A stretch of DNA of 45,906 bases from a virus. Below are positions 33,185 through 39,366 of the stretch, one piece after another. Under the pieces are notes generated by a model. The model searched no databases, was not told where the DNA came from, and worked only from the letters and a program-made list of their open reading frames with translations. The stretch covers positions 1-45,906 of IMG/VR virus record IMGVR_UViG_3300050132_000309. One strand, 5' to 3'. The position numbers and the translations under genes were made by a program. Position 1 is the stretch's first letter, and every line of letters starts with the position of its first letter.

Positions 33185-33748
33185 TTACTTCGCCGCCCTG
33201 CCCAACTCCAGTGCAGCCCGAACACTTGACGGCTCATCCCCGAAGTTAGCAAACTCCCCATGCAGAGCCTTAGCCGCCTCGCAATAAGCCACGTGCGCCT
33301 CCTCAGGAGTGCTAAACATCCCGAGAACACGATGCTTCCCGCGTGCCATTATCTGTGCCATCCATCTGCCTTTCCACGCGCTCACTCCCTTAAACCCGGA
33401 TGTATTGTTTTTAGGCAGGCGTTGGTTTTGCATGTTTTCTGTGTGGGTGCATATACGTAAATTTATTCGACGGTTATCGAGGGGATCACCATTGATGTGG
33501 TCCACCCGACGAGGGTCACCGCGCTCCAGTCCAAGAATTACTCGGCCCAATTGAAGGGAAGTGCATCTCCAACGACCGTTAGGCATTTTCTCTAGGAAAG
33601 AACGAACCACATAATAATTTTGTGAATTTTCATTCCAGCGCGTGCGCCACGCTACCTGGCAGTGCTTGGCGAAGTCTTCACGATCAATTAAGAACTTTCT
33701 TCCGTGTTTTACTGTAACTTCGATGTATTCTGATTCTGAAGGGGTCAC
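33185..33748 (-). CDS. Second HNH homing endonuclease with AP2 domain
   Basis: 187 aa, GTG at 33748. HNH motif at about 82-108 (RVDHINGDPLDNRRINLRI, then HTENMQN), AP2 domain at about 115-170 (TSGFKGVSAWKGRWMAQI, HRVLGMFSTPEEAHVAYCEA, HGEFANF). Its leader and promoter layout are the same as for the HNH gene at 24995-25705, and both proteins start Met-Thr-Pro because the start lies in the leader stem. It is the first gene of the leftward block, just past the control region. Confidence 0.9.
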   Translation of the reverse strand: MTPSESEYIEVTVKHGRKFLIDREDFAKHCQVAWRTRWNENSQNYYVVRSFLEKMPNGRWRCTSLQLGRVILGLERGDPRRVDHINGDPLDNRRINLRICTHTENMQNQRLPKNNTSGFKGVSAWKGRWMAQIMARGKHRVLGMFSTPEEAHVAYCEAAKALHGEFANFGDEPSSVRAALELGRAAK

Positions 33749-33801
33749 TGTCGTCCTCCTGTGACGATTGGGCTTGCCGGAGGTTACAGCCTCCTGACCC
33801 C
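33741..33801 (-). ncRNA. Structured 61-nt leader of the second HNH endonuclease (copy 2)
   Basis: Same 61-nt length and layout as 25698-25758. The stem at RNA positions 10-21 and 11-20 changes G-C to A-T and T-A to G-C; position 39-47 changes T-A to C-G. The outer GGGGTCA/TGACCCC stem is kept, with GTG instead of ATG as start codon. Single-stranded segment 24-35 is conserved apart from one pyrimidine change. Confidence 0.8.
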
Positions 33802-33804
33802 CTC

Positions 33805-33833
33805 AGTTTACTAGACCTAGTCCACAATTGCAA
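33805..33833 (-). promoter_or_regulatory. Promoter TTGCAA-N17-TAAACT of the second HNH endonuclease
   Basis: TTGCAA (33833-33828), 17 bp, TAAACT (33810-33805), then 3 nt to the structured leader. Same -35 as the other leftward promoters. Confidence 0.65.
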
Positions 33834-33963
33834 CTAAAACTTTCTCATAGTTAAATTGCAAATTACTCTGGTGGAATTATTTCCATATCGATCTAGCAGA
33901 AGAAGATGCCCTAGCCCTCCTGGCGCGGCCGGGGGCTCGGGAATCCGTATAGATGGTACCATT

Positions 33964-34005
33964 CCGGCGCCGGCGCGGAATAATCCATATCCGCCGGCGC
34001 CGGCG
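33964..34005. promoter_or_regulatory. Paired GC-rich operator-like palindromes
   Basis: CCGGCGCCGGCG occurs at 33964-33975 and 33994-34005; each contains the 10-bp palindrome CCGGCGCCGG and the spacing is 30 bp (about three helical turns), which would place two dimers on the same face of the DNA. Confidence 0.55.
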
Positions 34006-34108
34006 AGTCCGCTTGTCAAAATAGAGTCTTAGACACTCTCACTCCTTTGTCCACCTAACGAAAAGGGAATCTACTTAGACGCATATACCGCCCGGATGAA
34101 TTGCCCGT

Positions 34109-34124
34109 CTAGGCTGTAGCCTAG
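34109..34124. promoter_or_regulatory. Perfect inverted repeat CTAGGC-TGTA-GCCTAG
   Basis: A 6-bp inverted repeat around a 4-base centre, 70 bp before the rightward -35 box. A repressor or activator site is possible. Confidence 0.5.
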
Positions 34125-34155
34125 TTTGACCGCGTGCCTGTTAGCTGGAACGGAG

Positions 34156-34164
34156 TTATCCACA
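34156..34164 (+). promoter_or_regulatory. Perfect DnaA box TTATCCACA
   Basis: TTATCCACA equals the canonical high-affinity DnaA box. It lies 37 bp before the rightward -35. Only one copy was found, so either a promoter-associated DnaA site or part of an origin. Confidence 0.6.
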
Positions 34165-34169
34165 AGAAA

Positions 34170-34221
34170 GTCAAAATAAAGTCTAAATACCTATTGACAA
34201 GAATTAGAATAGTGATAGTGT
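34170..34221 (+). promoter_or_regulatory. Rightward promoter P1 with shared upstream box
   Basis: GTCAAAATAAAGTC (34170-34183), 10 bp, then TTGACA (34194-34199), 16 bp, then TAGTGT (34216-34221). The box and its distance to TTGACA are the same as at 38626-38678, and both share CTATTGACAAG. P1 should drive the rightward block. Confidence 0.75.
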
Positions 34222-34262
34222 TGACGTAGTGGTTGAAAAGTAATAAGAGAGGAAACAAGACA

Positions 34263-34556
34263 ATGGCGATCTACATTGGAATGCGCGCTGGTAAACGCCG
34301 GGTATTCTCTTCAGAGTTTGAGCCAACAGAGCAATCACACGGGCACATTTATAAGGCCATAATTGGACCATTCCGGACCAAGGCGGCCGCTTTTCTTATG
34401 GCCAAACCCTTCAATCAGTTTCAAACGGTAGACGAAGCGGAAAGACAAGCAACGAAAGACCGGCGCAATGCTACCCGGCGTGAGCGCGAACAGGCCATGA
34501 AAGATTGTGGACTGGTCAAGGTTCGCGGCGCCCTGGGTGGAATCTACTGGGAATAA
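34263..34556 (+). CDS. Small basic protein, first gene of the rightward block
   Basis: 97 aa; the ATG at 34263 (GAGAGGA upstream) is preferred over one ten codons earlier. Beta start (AIYIGMRAGKRRVFSSEFEP), then a basic helix (ERQATKDRRNATRREREQAM). It follows promoter P1 directly. Function unknown; a position next to the switch would suit an early regulatory or takeover protein. Confidence 0.65.
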   Translation: MAIYIGMRAGKRRVFSSEFEPTEQSHGHIYKAIIGPFRTKAAAFLMAKPFNQFQTVDEAERQATKDRRNATRREREQAMKDCGLVKVRGALGGIYWE

Positions 34557-34557
34557 A

Positions 34558-34612
34558 CCGGCCGCAAGGCCGTAACGCGCCAATGGTCAGTCTCAAGTCT
34601 GACAGGTAGAAA
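34558..34612 (+). other. Intergenic hairpins (module 1)
   Basis: After the stop codon, GGCC-GCAA-GGCC and GTCAG-TCTCAAGT-CTGAC form two short hairpins in the 77-bp gap before the next gene. This is the first of several similar paired-hairpin gaps in the rightward block. Confidence 0.5.
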
Positions 34613-34633
34613 GCGGAGAGCGGAGGAAACACC

Positions 34634-34927
34634 GTGCTCTTCTTAGTCGATTCGGACGCAACCTATTACGCGCACTATTGCCGTGCGAACGTTTGCATAA
34701 TCGAAGACTGGGACACTCGCCGGGTAACGGTCTCAGCATACATCGGCACAGCTCCAAACGATACAACCGTTATCGTTTACCCGTATAGCAAAGATGAAAT
34801 GGACTATCTGAGCAAGGCAAACGCGCGCAAGCTCGCAACACAATTTAAGCGGGAATTGCGGGAATACGTCAAAGCGAAGGGAATCAAACTCTCTGAGCCC
34901 ATAGCGTACACGGAGTACTTTCAATAG
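34634..34927 (+). CDS. Unknown protein (97 aa)
   Basis: GTG at 34634 with GGAGGAAACACC before. Alternating beta (MLFLVDSDATYYAHYCRANV, VIVYPYSK) and a basic helix (ANARKLATQFKRELREYVKA). Flanked by paired hairpins on both sides. Function unknown. Confidence 0.65.
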   Translation: MLFLVDSDATYYAHYCRANVCIIEDWDTRRVTVSAYIGTAPNDTTVIVYPYSKDEMDYLSKANARKLATQFKRELREYVKAKGIKLSEPIAYTEYFQ

Positions 34928-34932
34928 TCGAA

Positions 34933-34990
34933 ACGCGGGCGCCCACTGCCCGCGTCTATCGGGACCGCTCGCCCGATACTGAAGAGACAG
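34933..34990 (+). other. Paired intergenic hairpins (module 2)
   Basis: ACGCGGGC pairs with GCCCGCGT (34933-34955); TATCGGG pairs with CCCGATA (34957-34978); then CTGAAGAGACAG. The gap before the next gene repeats this plan at 35721-35775 with different but compensated stems. Confidence 0.75.
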
Positions 34991-35010
34991 AGCAAAGGAG
35001 AATCAAAGCA

Positions 35011-35715
35011 ATGGACTATCACACTTTCACTGCTAAACTAACGGGACGCAATTCCCGGTCCCGTAAAATTGCCAACCATACGACACTGCATAGGATTGAT
35101 GCCTCTACTATCGCAGTTCAACTTCACTCCACGGATGTAATAACATTCCATGAAGACGGCCGGATCGTCTTCGACTCCGGCAGATGGAAAACTTCCACCA
35201 CTAAAGAGAGAATAAATTCATTCTCGCCGGCGTGCGTATCGCAGGCCGCCGGATCATGGGAGATCACAATTGACGGCTCCGCTGCTAACTTTGCGGATGG
35301 TATCACGTGGACTGGTAAGAAGTGGCAAGGTACCGGCGAAGATCCGAGCAAAGCTGTAAAGCTGGCGAAACGCGCGGCAAAATTCGCGCGCGATTATATG
35401 GCCGCATTCGACGCCGGCAAGGTTCCGGCGCCGTCTGGCGGTGATTGTTGGGGTTGCCTTATGAAAACGGCCGATGGTAAGACGCCCATGGGCGGAGCAA
35501 GTCACATTCTTGACCATATGGAAGAAAAATATTATGTGCCGTCACTGCTACAACGCGCGATAGAACGCTTCCCAGTTGCGCCAGTTGCAATGTGGTATAT
35601 CAGCGATAAGTGGGCAGGCACGGATAACGGACCGTGGGCCGCGGGCATTGGCAAGGAACAGCTCTACAAGTCACTGTACAGATTCTGCAAAGCTGAGCTC
35701 GGACTAGCAGCATAG
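35011..35715 (+). CDS. Unknown protein (234 aa)
   Basis: ATG at 35011 with AAAGGAG upstream. The first part is beta-rich (FTAKLTGRNSRSRKI, TIAVQLHSTDVITFHED), then aromatic and charged segments (DGITWTGKKWQGTGED, MEEKYYVPSLLQRAIERF), and a helical end. It could be a small enzyme or nucleic-acid-binding protein; no motif is diagnostic. The downstream gene begins with the same residues MDYxT. It is flanked by hairpin modules 2 and 3. Confidence 0.65.
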   Translation: MDYHTFTAKLTGRNSRSRKIANHTTLHRIDASTIAVQLHSTDVITFHEDGRIVFDSGRWKTSTTKERINSFSPACVSQAAGSWEITIDGSAANFADGITWTGKKWQGTGEDPSKAVKLAKRAAKFARDYMAAFDAGKVPAPSGGDCWGCLMKTADGKTPMGGASHILDHMEEKYYVPSLLQRAIERFPVAPVAMWYISDKWAGTDNGPWAAGIGKEQLYKSLYRFCKAELGLAA

Positions 35716-35720
35716 TCGAA

Positions 35721-35775
35721 ACGGCGCCGCAATGCGCCGTCTAGCAGGAACGGCCGCCTGCTACTGAAGAGACAG
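35721..35775 (+). other. Paired intergenic hairpins (module 3)
   Basis: ACGGCGC pairs with GCGCCGT (35721-35740); TAGCAGG pairs with CCTGCTA (35742-35763), followed by CTGAAGAGACAG. Compared with module 2 the second stem has two compensating changes and the same loop length (8 nt). Confidence 0.75.
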
Positions 35776-35793
35776 GCCAGAAGAGGCACAGAA

Positions 35794-36141
35794 TTGAGCA
35801 TGGACTATCAAACGATACCCGAGCAAACAGAACCCGAGCTGATAGCGCGCTGGGAATCGCGCGGCGGCAAATACTGGATTGACCTGTATTTCAATCCCTG
35901 TTTTCACCTGGCGGACGGCACAGATGTTATCGATGCTCATTACCGCGGTGACGGTTGCGGCGGCCCGGTGACCTGTACGGATGAACTAACGGCCATTCTC
36001 GCCATGCAAGCGCAGATTGACCGCGGATACTTCCAAGCGGATGCAAACAAAACACCTATGCGCCGCGTACCGCCGATTAAATGCGATTGTTGCGGGCAGA
36101 TGGTGGAGCGGTCCCATCGGTGCGAGTATCCGCTTACCTAA
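35794..36141 (+). CDS. Unknown protein with C-terminal Cys site (115 aa)
   Basis: TTG at 35794 has AGAGG at seven bases; the ATG two codons later (35800) gives an MDYQT start like the MDYHT of the gene before, so it is an alternative. The C-terminus (CDCCGQMVERSHRCEY) may bind zinc. The rest is mixed beta/alpha. Function unknown. Confidence 0.6.
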   Translation: MSMDYQTIPEQTEPELIARWESRGGKYWIDLYFNPCFHLADGTDVIDAHYRGDGCGGPVTCTDELTAILAMQAQIDRGYFQADANKTPMRRVPPIKCDCCGQMVERSHRCEYPLT

Positions 36142-36179
36142 GAAAACTGAGCAAGTTAACTCCAATGTAATCAACACTG

Positions 36180-36232
36180 TTTTGATGGTATCAACAATCT
36201 TTTCACTTAAAAAGTTGTTGATACCATCAAAA
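36180..36232 (+). other. Large perfect inverted repeat (18-bp arms)
   Basis: TTTTGATGGTATCAACAA (36180-36197) is exactly mirrored at 36215-36232 around a 17-nt loop that itself can fold (CTTTT/AAAAG). No T-tract follows on either strand, so it is not a typical terminator. It lies in the 171-bp gap between two genes and may be a protein site, an mRNA stabiliser or an origin hairpin. Confidence 0.7.
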
Positions 36233-36312
36233 ATAACGGGAATCCGAGTCGTTAACAGATGCAAACTAACCAGCCGGCGGAGTTGCCGGCACAAAGGATA
36301 GAGGTAACGCTT

Positions 36313-36792
36313 ATGAACACTCTTGGACGGAGCAAAGCAGCAAAGTCACGCAAAGTTCAGATCAGCTTCCACTCGGACAATATGACCGGCAGTAACGCGC
36401 ACCCCGCGATAAATGTCAAGGTTCAAAAACTCCCATGGGTGGGGGTATCTGAAGACGCGCGCACGACAGCCTATAGCGAGATTACAGAGCAATTTTGGTT
36501 TTCCGCCAGCGTTATCGCCCGAGAGCACGGGTACAGCGGCGTATTCTCTGAGGGCCGCTCAGACGGTTGGCTTGTCCCCTACACCCAGCACGATGCAGCC
36601 GGCAAGCTAGTCACTCATTGGACCGGGCGGGGACCGGACAAGGGCTACCCGCGTTACCCGAACGTGGAAGACGCTAAAGAGCGGCGCCAATTCGTGACGT
36701 TCCACACGGCAATCGAGGCCCTGTTGAGTGGTTCTATCGCGCAATACGTAGACCTGGCCGGCGAGCTAGCCTGGGAAGGGCAGGCGGTCTAA
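36313..36792 (+). CDS. Unknown protein (159 aa)
   Basis: ATG at 36313 with AGAGG upstream; a longer frame starts at 36259 but would include the hairpin GCCGGC-GGAGTT-GCCGGC and lacks an SD. Beta-rich (KVQISFHSDNMTG, NVKVQKLPWVGVSED) with a central aromatic region. Its stop overlaps the next start (TAATG). Function unknown. Confidence 0.6.
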   Translation: MNTLGRSKAAKSRKVQISFHSDNMTGSNAHPAINVKVQKLPWVGVSEDARTTAYSEITEQFWFSASVIAREHGYSGVFSEGRSDGWLVPYTQHDAAGKLVTHWTGRGPDKGYPRYPNVEDAKERRQFVTFHTAIEALLSGSIAQYVDLAGELAWEGQAV

Positions 36793-37097
36793 TGGAACAC
36801 ATCCGAGCTGTACTGAGCCAATGCGGCGTAGCAATGGAATTGCACGATCACCCGCACGATGACGGCGCCGGCGGCGTGACTAGCGCGCCGATAACCTTGG
36901 ACCTGATTCGGCCGGCGGAGTTGGCCGCGTATCAGGCGGAGCTAGCGAAAAGCAACCCGGACTATCGGCACGCGGTCATAGGCCAAATAGCGGTCATGTA
37001 TGCTAACCGGATTTTCTCGCACGTGCCGGCGATCACGGTCAGTCAATCAGCATGGACTTATAACGCAAGCGAGGATCGTTACACGCGCGAAAACTAA
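36792..37097 (+). CDS. Unknown protein (101 aa)
   Basis: ATG at 36792 overlapping the previous stop. His/Asp-rich near the N-terminus (AMELHDHPHDDGAGG), then helical (ELAAYQAELAKSNPDY). The DNA repeats the phrase CCGGCGGAGTTG seen in intergenic hairpins. Function unknown. Confidence 0.6.
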   Translation: MEHIRAVLSQCGVAMELHDHPHDDGAGGVTSAPITLDLIRPAELAAYQAELAKSNPDYRHAVIGQIAVMYANRIFSHVPAITVSQSAWTYNASEDRYTREN

Positions 37098-37102
37098 CGA
37101 CG

Positions 37103-37148
37103 CAAAACGAGCGGGGGCGCGATCCCCCGCAAAGCAAGCCCGCGGGCG
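37103..37148 (+). other. Paired intergenic hairpins (module 4)
   Basis: GCGGGGG-CGCGAT-CCCCCGC and GCCCGC-GGGC-GCGGGC lie in the 65-bp gap before the octapeptide-repeat gene, again two hairpins followed by a purine-rich stretch. Confidence 0.55.
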
Positions 37149-37162
37149 CGGGCAGAGAGCGA

Positions 37163-37864
37163 GTGAAAACAGTGAAAAAAGATGAAATGCTTCAATCGAT
37201 TACCTCAATTCTCGAAGAGAGAAAAAAGCAGATCGGCGGGCTGTCGCAGGACCAGATCGGCTGGCTGTCGCAGGACCAGATCGGCGGGCTGTCGCGCTAC
37301 CAGATCGGCGGGCTGTCGCAGGACCAGATCGGCGGGCTGTCGCAGGACCAGATCGGCGGGCTGTCGCGCTACCAGATCGGCGGGCTGTCGCAGGACCAGA
37401 TCGGCTGGCTGTCGCAGGACCAGATCGGCGGGCTGTCGCAGGACCAGATCGGCTGGCTGTCGCAGGACCAGATCGGCGGGCTGTCGCAGGACCAGATCGG
37501 CGGGCTGTCGCGCTACCAGATCGGCTGGCTGTCGCGGGACCAGATCGGCTGGCTGTCGCAGGACCAGATCGGCGGGCTGTCGCAGGACCAGATCGGCGGG
37601 CTGTCGCGCTACCAGATCGGCGGGCTGTCGCAGGACCAGATCGGCGGGCTGTCGCAGGACCAGATCGGCGGGCTGTCGCGCTACCAGATCGGCGGGCTGT
37701 CGCAGGACCAGATCGGCTGGCTGTCGCAGGACCAGATCGGCGGGCTGTCGCGCTACCAGATCGGCGGGCTGTCGCAGGACCAGATCGGCGGGCTGTCGCA
37801 GGACCAGATCGGCGGGCTGTCAAGCGCAGTCCTCGAAGCGATCAAAGAAAAGCTGGAAAGTTAA
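37163..37864 (+). CDS. Octapeptide-repeat protein (QIGGLSQD type)
   Basis: 233 aa, GTG at 37163 with weak SD. After 22 residues come 25 consecutive 8-residue units of the form Q-I-G-(G/W)-L-S-(Q-D/R-Y/R-D), then an 11-residue helical cap (VLEAIKEKLES). The Leu/Ile spacing suggests a regular solenoid or stacked helices; related LSxxQIxxL repeats are known in bacterial proteins, but homology is not tested. All units use the same 24-bp cassette with changes at only a few positions, so copy number probably varies quickly. Confidence 0.75.
   Translation: MKTVKKDEMLQSITSILEERKKQIGGLSQDQIGWLSQDQIGGLSRYQIGGLSQDQIGGLSQDQIGGLSRYQIGGLSQDQIGWLSQDQIGGLSQDQIGWLSQDQIGGLSQDQIGGLSRYQIGWLSRDQIGWLSQDQIGGLSQDQIGGLSRYQIGGLSQDQIGGLSQDQIGGLSRYQIGGLSQDQIGWLSQDQIGGLSRYQIGGLSQDQIGGLSQDQIGGLSSAVLEAIKEKLES
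37229..37828 (+). repeat. 24-bp tandem coding repeat, 25 units
   Basis: Consensus begins CAGATCGGCGGGCTGTCG and continues CAGGAC. Variation is nearly two-state: GGC GGG or GGC TGG, and CAGGAC or CGCTAC (CGGGAC once). The last unit is degenerate. Three frames remain open because the unit is a multiple of three, giving false ORFs. Confidence 0.95.
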
Positions 37865-38268
37865 ACCGGCAACTGTCTAGACGGCAGTGGAGGCCGGCCG
37901 GCGCGCTTCCACGCATTCGCCTTTTGCATGGCGACGATATGAGGATAAGGCAGGCCGGCATCCCGATACTTGCGCACGTACGCATTACTACAGAGGCGGG
38001 TATGCAGAAAATGTCCAAAGTGGTACTTAGGGGGATGCAATGCCAACCTTTTCGCAGTTCCGATCAAAATCGCGCGGCGCCAGTTGGGAAGATCCGAGCC
38101 CCAGCGCGCGCAAAACTTATACAGCCAGGCCTCGGCGGCCTTGCGTTGCTCCCAGGTCAGATCAGCGAACGGGCCGGCGGGGTTGCGGGGCGACTTGCGA
38201 GCCTTCAGGGCGGACACGTTCTGCGGGTTGATATGTGGGGCGCCGGGAACGCGGGATTGGAAAGCCAT
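37861..38268 (-). CDS. Antisense-oriented protein in the rightward block
   Basis: 135 aa on the minus strand, converging on the repeat gene with overlapping stop codons. The composition looks coding (LTWEQRKAAEAWLYKFCARW, AILIGTAKRLALHPPKYHFG). An extended -10 (TGGTACACT) lies 9 bases before the ATG at 38268, so the transcript may start near the start codon; no SD is visible. The only minus-strand gene among rightward genes, which suggests later insertion or separate control. Unknown family. Confidence 0.6.
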   Translation of the reverse strand: MAFQSRVPGAPHINPQNVSALKARKSPRNPAGPFADLTWEQRKAAEAWLYKFCARWGSDLPNWRRAILIGTAKRLALHPPKYHFGHFLHTRLCSNAYVRKYRDAGLPYPHIVAMQKANAWKRAGRPPLPSRQLPV

Positions 38269-38308
38269 GGAAACAGTGTACCAGAATTCAAAAAAGGAGA
38301 AAAGGACA

Positions 38309-38635
38309 ATGCGACTTTACCATCACAAAACAGACGGCGGGGCAGAATATCTCTGCTCTGAATGCGTACCCGGCACAAATGAGGGCAACTTGTCGGAATC
38401 CAAATACCTCGTTCGCATTGACGGCAATACCCGCCAAGACGCGGAGTTGTTTGTGCGCGAAAGCAAGCCGACGGCGACGATCAAGGAATATTTTCAACAT
38501 GACGTTTGCCCAGGATGTGACAAGCCCTCTATCCCACTCGAAGGTGTGCCAGACCAGTCTGGACGGAGTTGTGGCCAATGCGGGCGGGAGTGGTTTGAAA
38601 ACCTAAACCAACCGGCAACCCCCTTGTCAAAATAA
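38309..38635 (+). CDS. Zinc-finger-like protein (108 aa)
   Basis: ATG at 38309 with GGAGAAAAGGACA before it; the frame extends upstream but is then a shadow of the antisense gene. Two pairs of cysteines: LCSEC (about 17), then CPGC and CGQCG near the C-terminus (about 73-95). It shares the phrase HDVCPxC with the next gene, so the two may be relatives. Function unknown. Confidence 0.65.
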   Translation: MRLYHHKTDGGAEYLCSECVPGTNEGNLSESKYLVRIDGNTRQDAELFVRESKPTATIKEYFQHDVCPGCDKPSIPLEGVPDQSGRSCGQCGREWFENLNQPATPLSK

Positions 38636-38678
38636 AGTCAGCCAGACTATTGACAAGCAACGATAACAGGGATACGGT
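38626..38678 (+). promoter_or_regulatory. Rightward promoter P2 with shared box
   Basis: GTCAAAATAAAGTC (38626-38639), 10 bp, TTGACA (38650-38655), 17 bp, TACGGT (38673-38678). CTTGTCAA (38623-38630) and TTGACAAG (38650-38657) form an inverted repeat, so the -35 lies in an operator-like dyad. It matches P1 at 34170-34221 in sequence and spacing. Confidence 0.75.
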
Positions 38679-38700
38679 TAAGAAGTTGGAGGGAATCCAG

Positions 38701-38955
38701 ATGGGCACTTTGACAGAGCGTTTCCGGCACGACGTTTGCCCAGAATGCACAACCAATCCAGCCGGCTTCTATGTTGACGGGCAGGCTTGGGAATTGGCAC
38801 CGCAGGCGAGCTACGCCGAAAACCCGCCGAATGACTGGGAAGACTGCGAACAATGCGGCGGCGCGCATCCAGCGGGATATACCGGTGATTGCCGGGCGGA
38901 TATAAACCGTTGGCCGGCGGCGAAGTGTATCGCGGCGCTAACAGAAACGGCATAA
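38701..38955 (+). CDS. Zinc-finger-like protein (84 aa)
   Basis: ATG at 38701 with GGAGGG upstream; just after promoter P2. HDVCPEC and CEQCGGAH suggest a zinc ribbon, similar to the gene before. The rest is polar. Function unknown. Confidence 0.65.
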   Translation: MGTLTERFRHDVCPECTTNPAGFYVDGQAWELAPQASYAENPPNDWEDCEQCGGAHPAGYTGDCRADINRWPAAKCIAALTETA

Positions 38956-38970
38956 CAGGCAGGGCCGGAG

Positions 38971-39002
38971 ACCACCAGACCACCAGACGGCCAGACGGCC
39001 AG
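38971..39002 (+). repeat. 8-bp tandem repeat (2+2 units)
   Basis: ACCACCAG twice then ACGGCCAG twice, directly before the SD of the next gene. Short slipped-strand repeat in a 66-bp gap. Confidence 0.75.
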
Positions 39003-39021
39003 ATATGGGGGCAGTAACCCA

Positions 39022-39306
39022 ATGACTCAAACCAAACACCAAACCGACCTCGACAACCAATGGACCCGCACAGGATACGAAGAACTGGGAATCAGCTTCG
39101 ACCCTTCCCGGGCGCCTAACACTCTCCAACGATTCCTTGTCGGGGAAACCTCAGACCAGCGCGCCCAGGCACAGAACGAAGAAGCCCGCCAGGAATGGGA
39201 AGAAAAAGAACAGGCCACCCGAGCCGCGACCCGGCTTGAAAAATTTGCCCTATGGGTGGGGATCCCGGTAATTGTCCTGGCCATCGTGGAAATTCTCTGC
39301 CTGTAA
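39022..39306 (+). CDS. Small C-tail-anchored membrane protein (94 aa)
   Basis: ATG at 39022. A charged coiled-coil-like region (QAQNEEARQEWEEKEQATRA) precedes one C-terminal transmembrane segment (FALWVGIPVIVLAIVEILCL), giving a tail-anchored topology. Size and topology would suit a phage accessory membrane protein (for example superinfection exclusion), but there is no direct evidence. Confidence 0.6.
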   Translation: MTQTKHQTDLDNQWTRTGYEELGISFDPSRAPNTLQRFLVGETSDQRAQAQNEEARQEWEEKEQATRAATRLEKFALWVGIPVIVLAIVEILCL

Positions 39307-39310
39307 CATT

Positions 39311-39350
39311 ACCGGCCGGCGGAGATGCCGGCACGCGCGGAACCAGCGCA
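39311..39350 (+). other. Paired intergenic hairpins (module 5)
   Basis: GCCGGC-GGAGAT-GCCGGC and GCGC-GGAACCA-GCGC lie before the next gene. The first hairpin is nearly the same as the one at 36273-36290 (GGAGTT loop). Confidence 0.55.
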
Positions 39351-39366
39351 GAAAAACGGAGATTTT

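Larger units (their letters stand above)
33834..34169. other. Divergent control region without a gene
   Basis: Between the leftward and rightward blocks there is no convincing gene; the 61-aa frame on the minus strand has no SD and looks like a shadow. The region holds palindromes: ATGGTACCAT near 33954, the 12-mer CCGGCGCCGGCG twice (33964-33975 and 33994-34005, centres 30 bp apart), an inverted repeat CTAGGC-TGTA-GCCTAG (34109-34124), a partial copy of the rightward operator box (34015-34028) and a DnaA box. It looks like a switch or origin region. Confidence 0.7.

Noticed and set aside
33834-34019. 61-aa minus-strand ORF in the control region
   Set aside because: No SD, composition follows the palindromic GC-rich repeats, and the region is full of regulatory signals.
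37229-37828. CRISPR-like regular 24-bp repeats
   Set aside because: Units are directly joined without unique spacers, keep a reading frame and encode an octapeptide; it is a coding tandem repeat. The same holds for 43500-43763.
37182-37880. Plus-frame and minus-frame ORFs of about 230 and 207 aa over the repeat
   Set aside because: A 24-bp repeat leaves other frames open by arithmetic; products such as SAGCRRTR repeats have no start signals and no natural ends.
37924-38361. 145-aa plus-strand ORF opposite the antisense gene
   Set aside because: It overlaps the true start of the gene at 38309 in another frame and lies antisense to the coding-like 135-aa frame.
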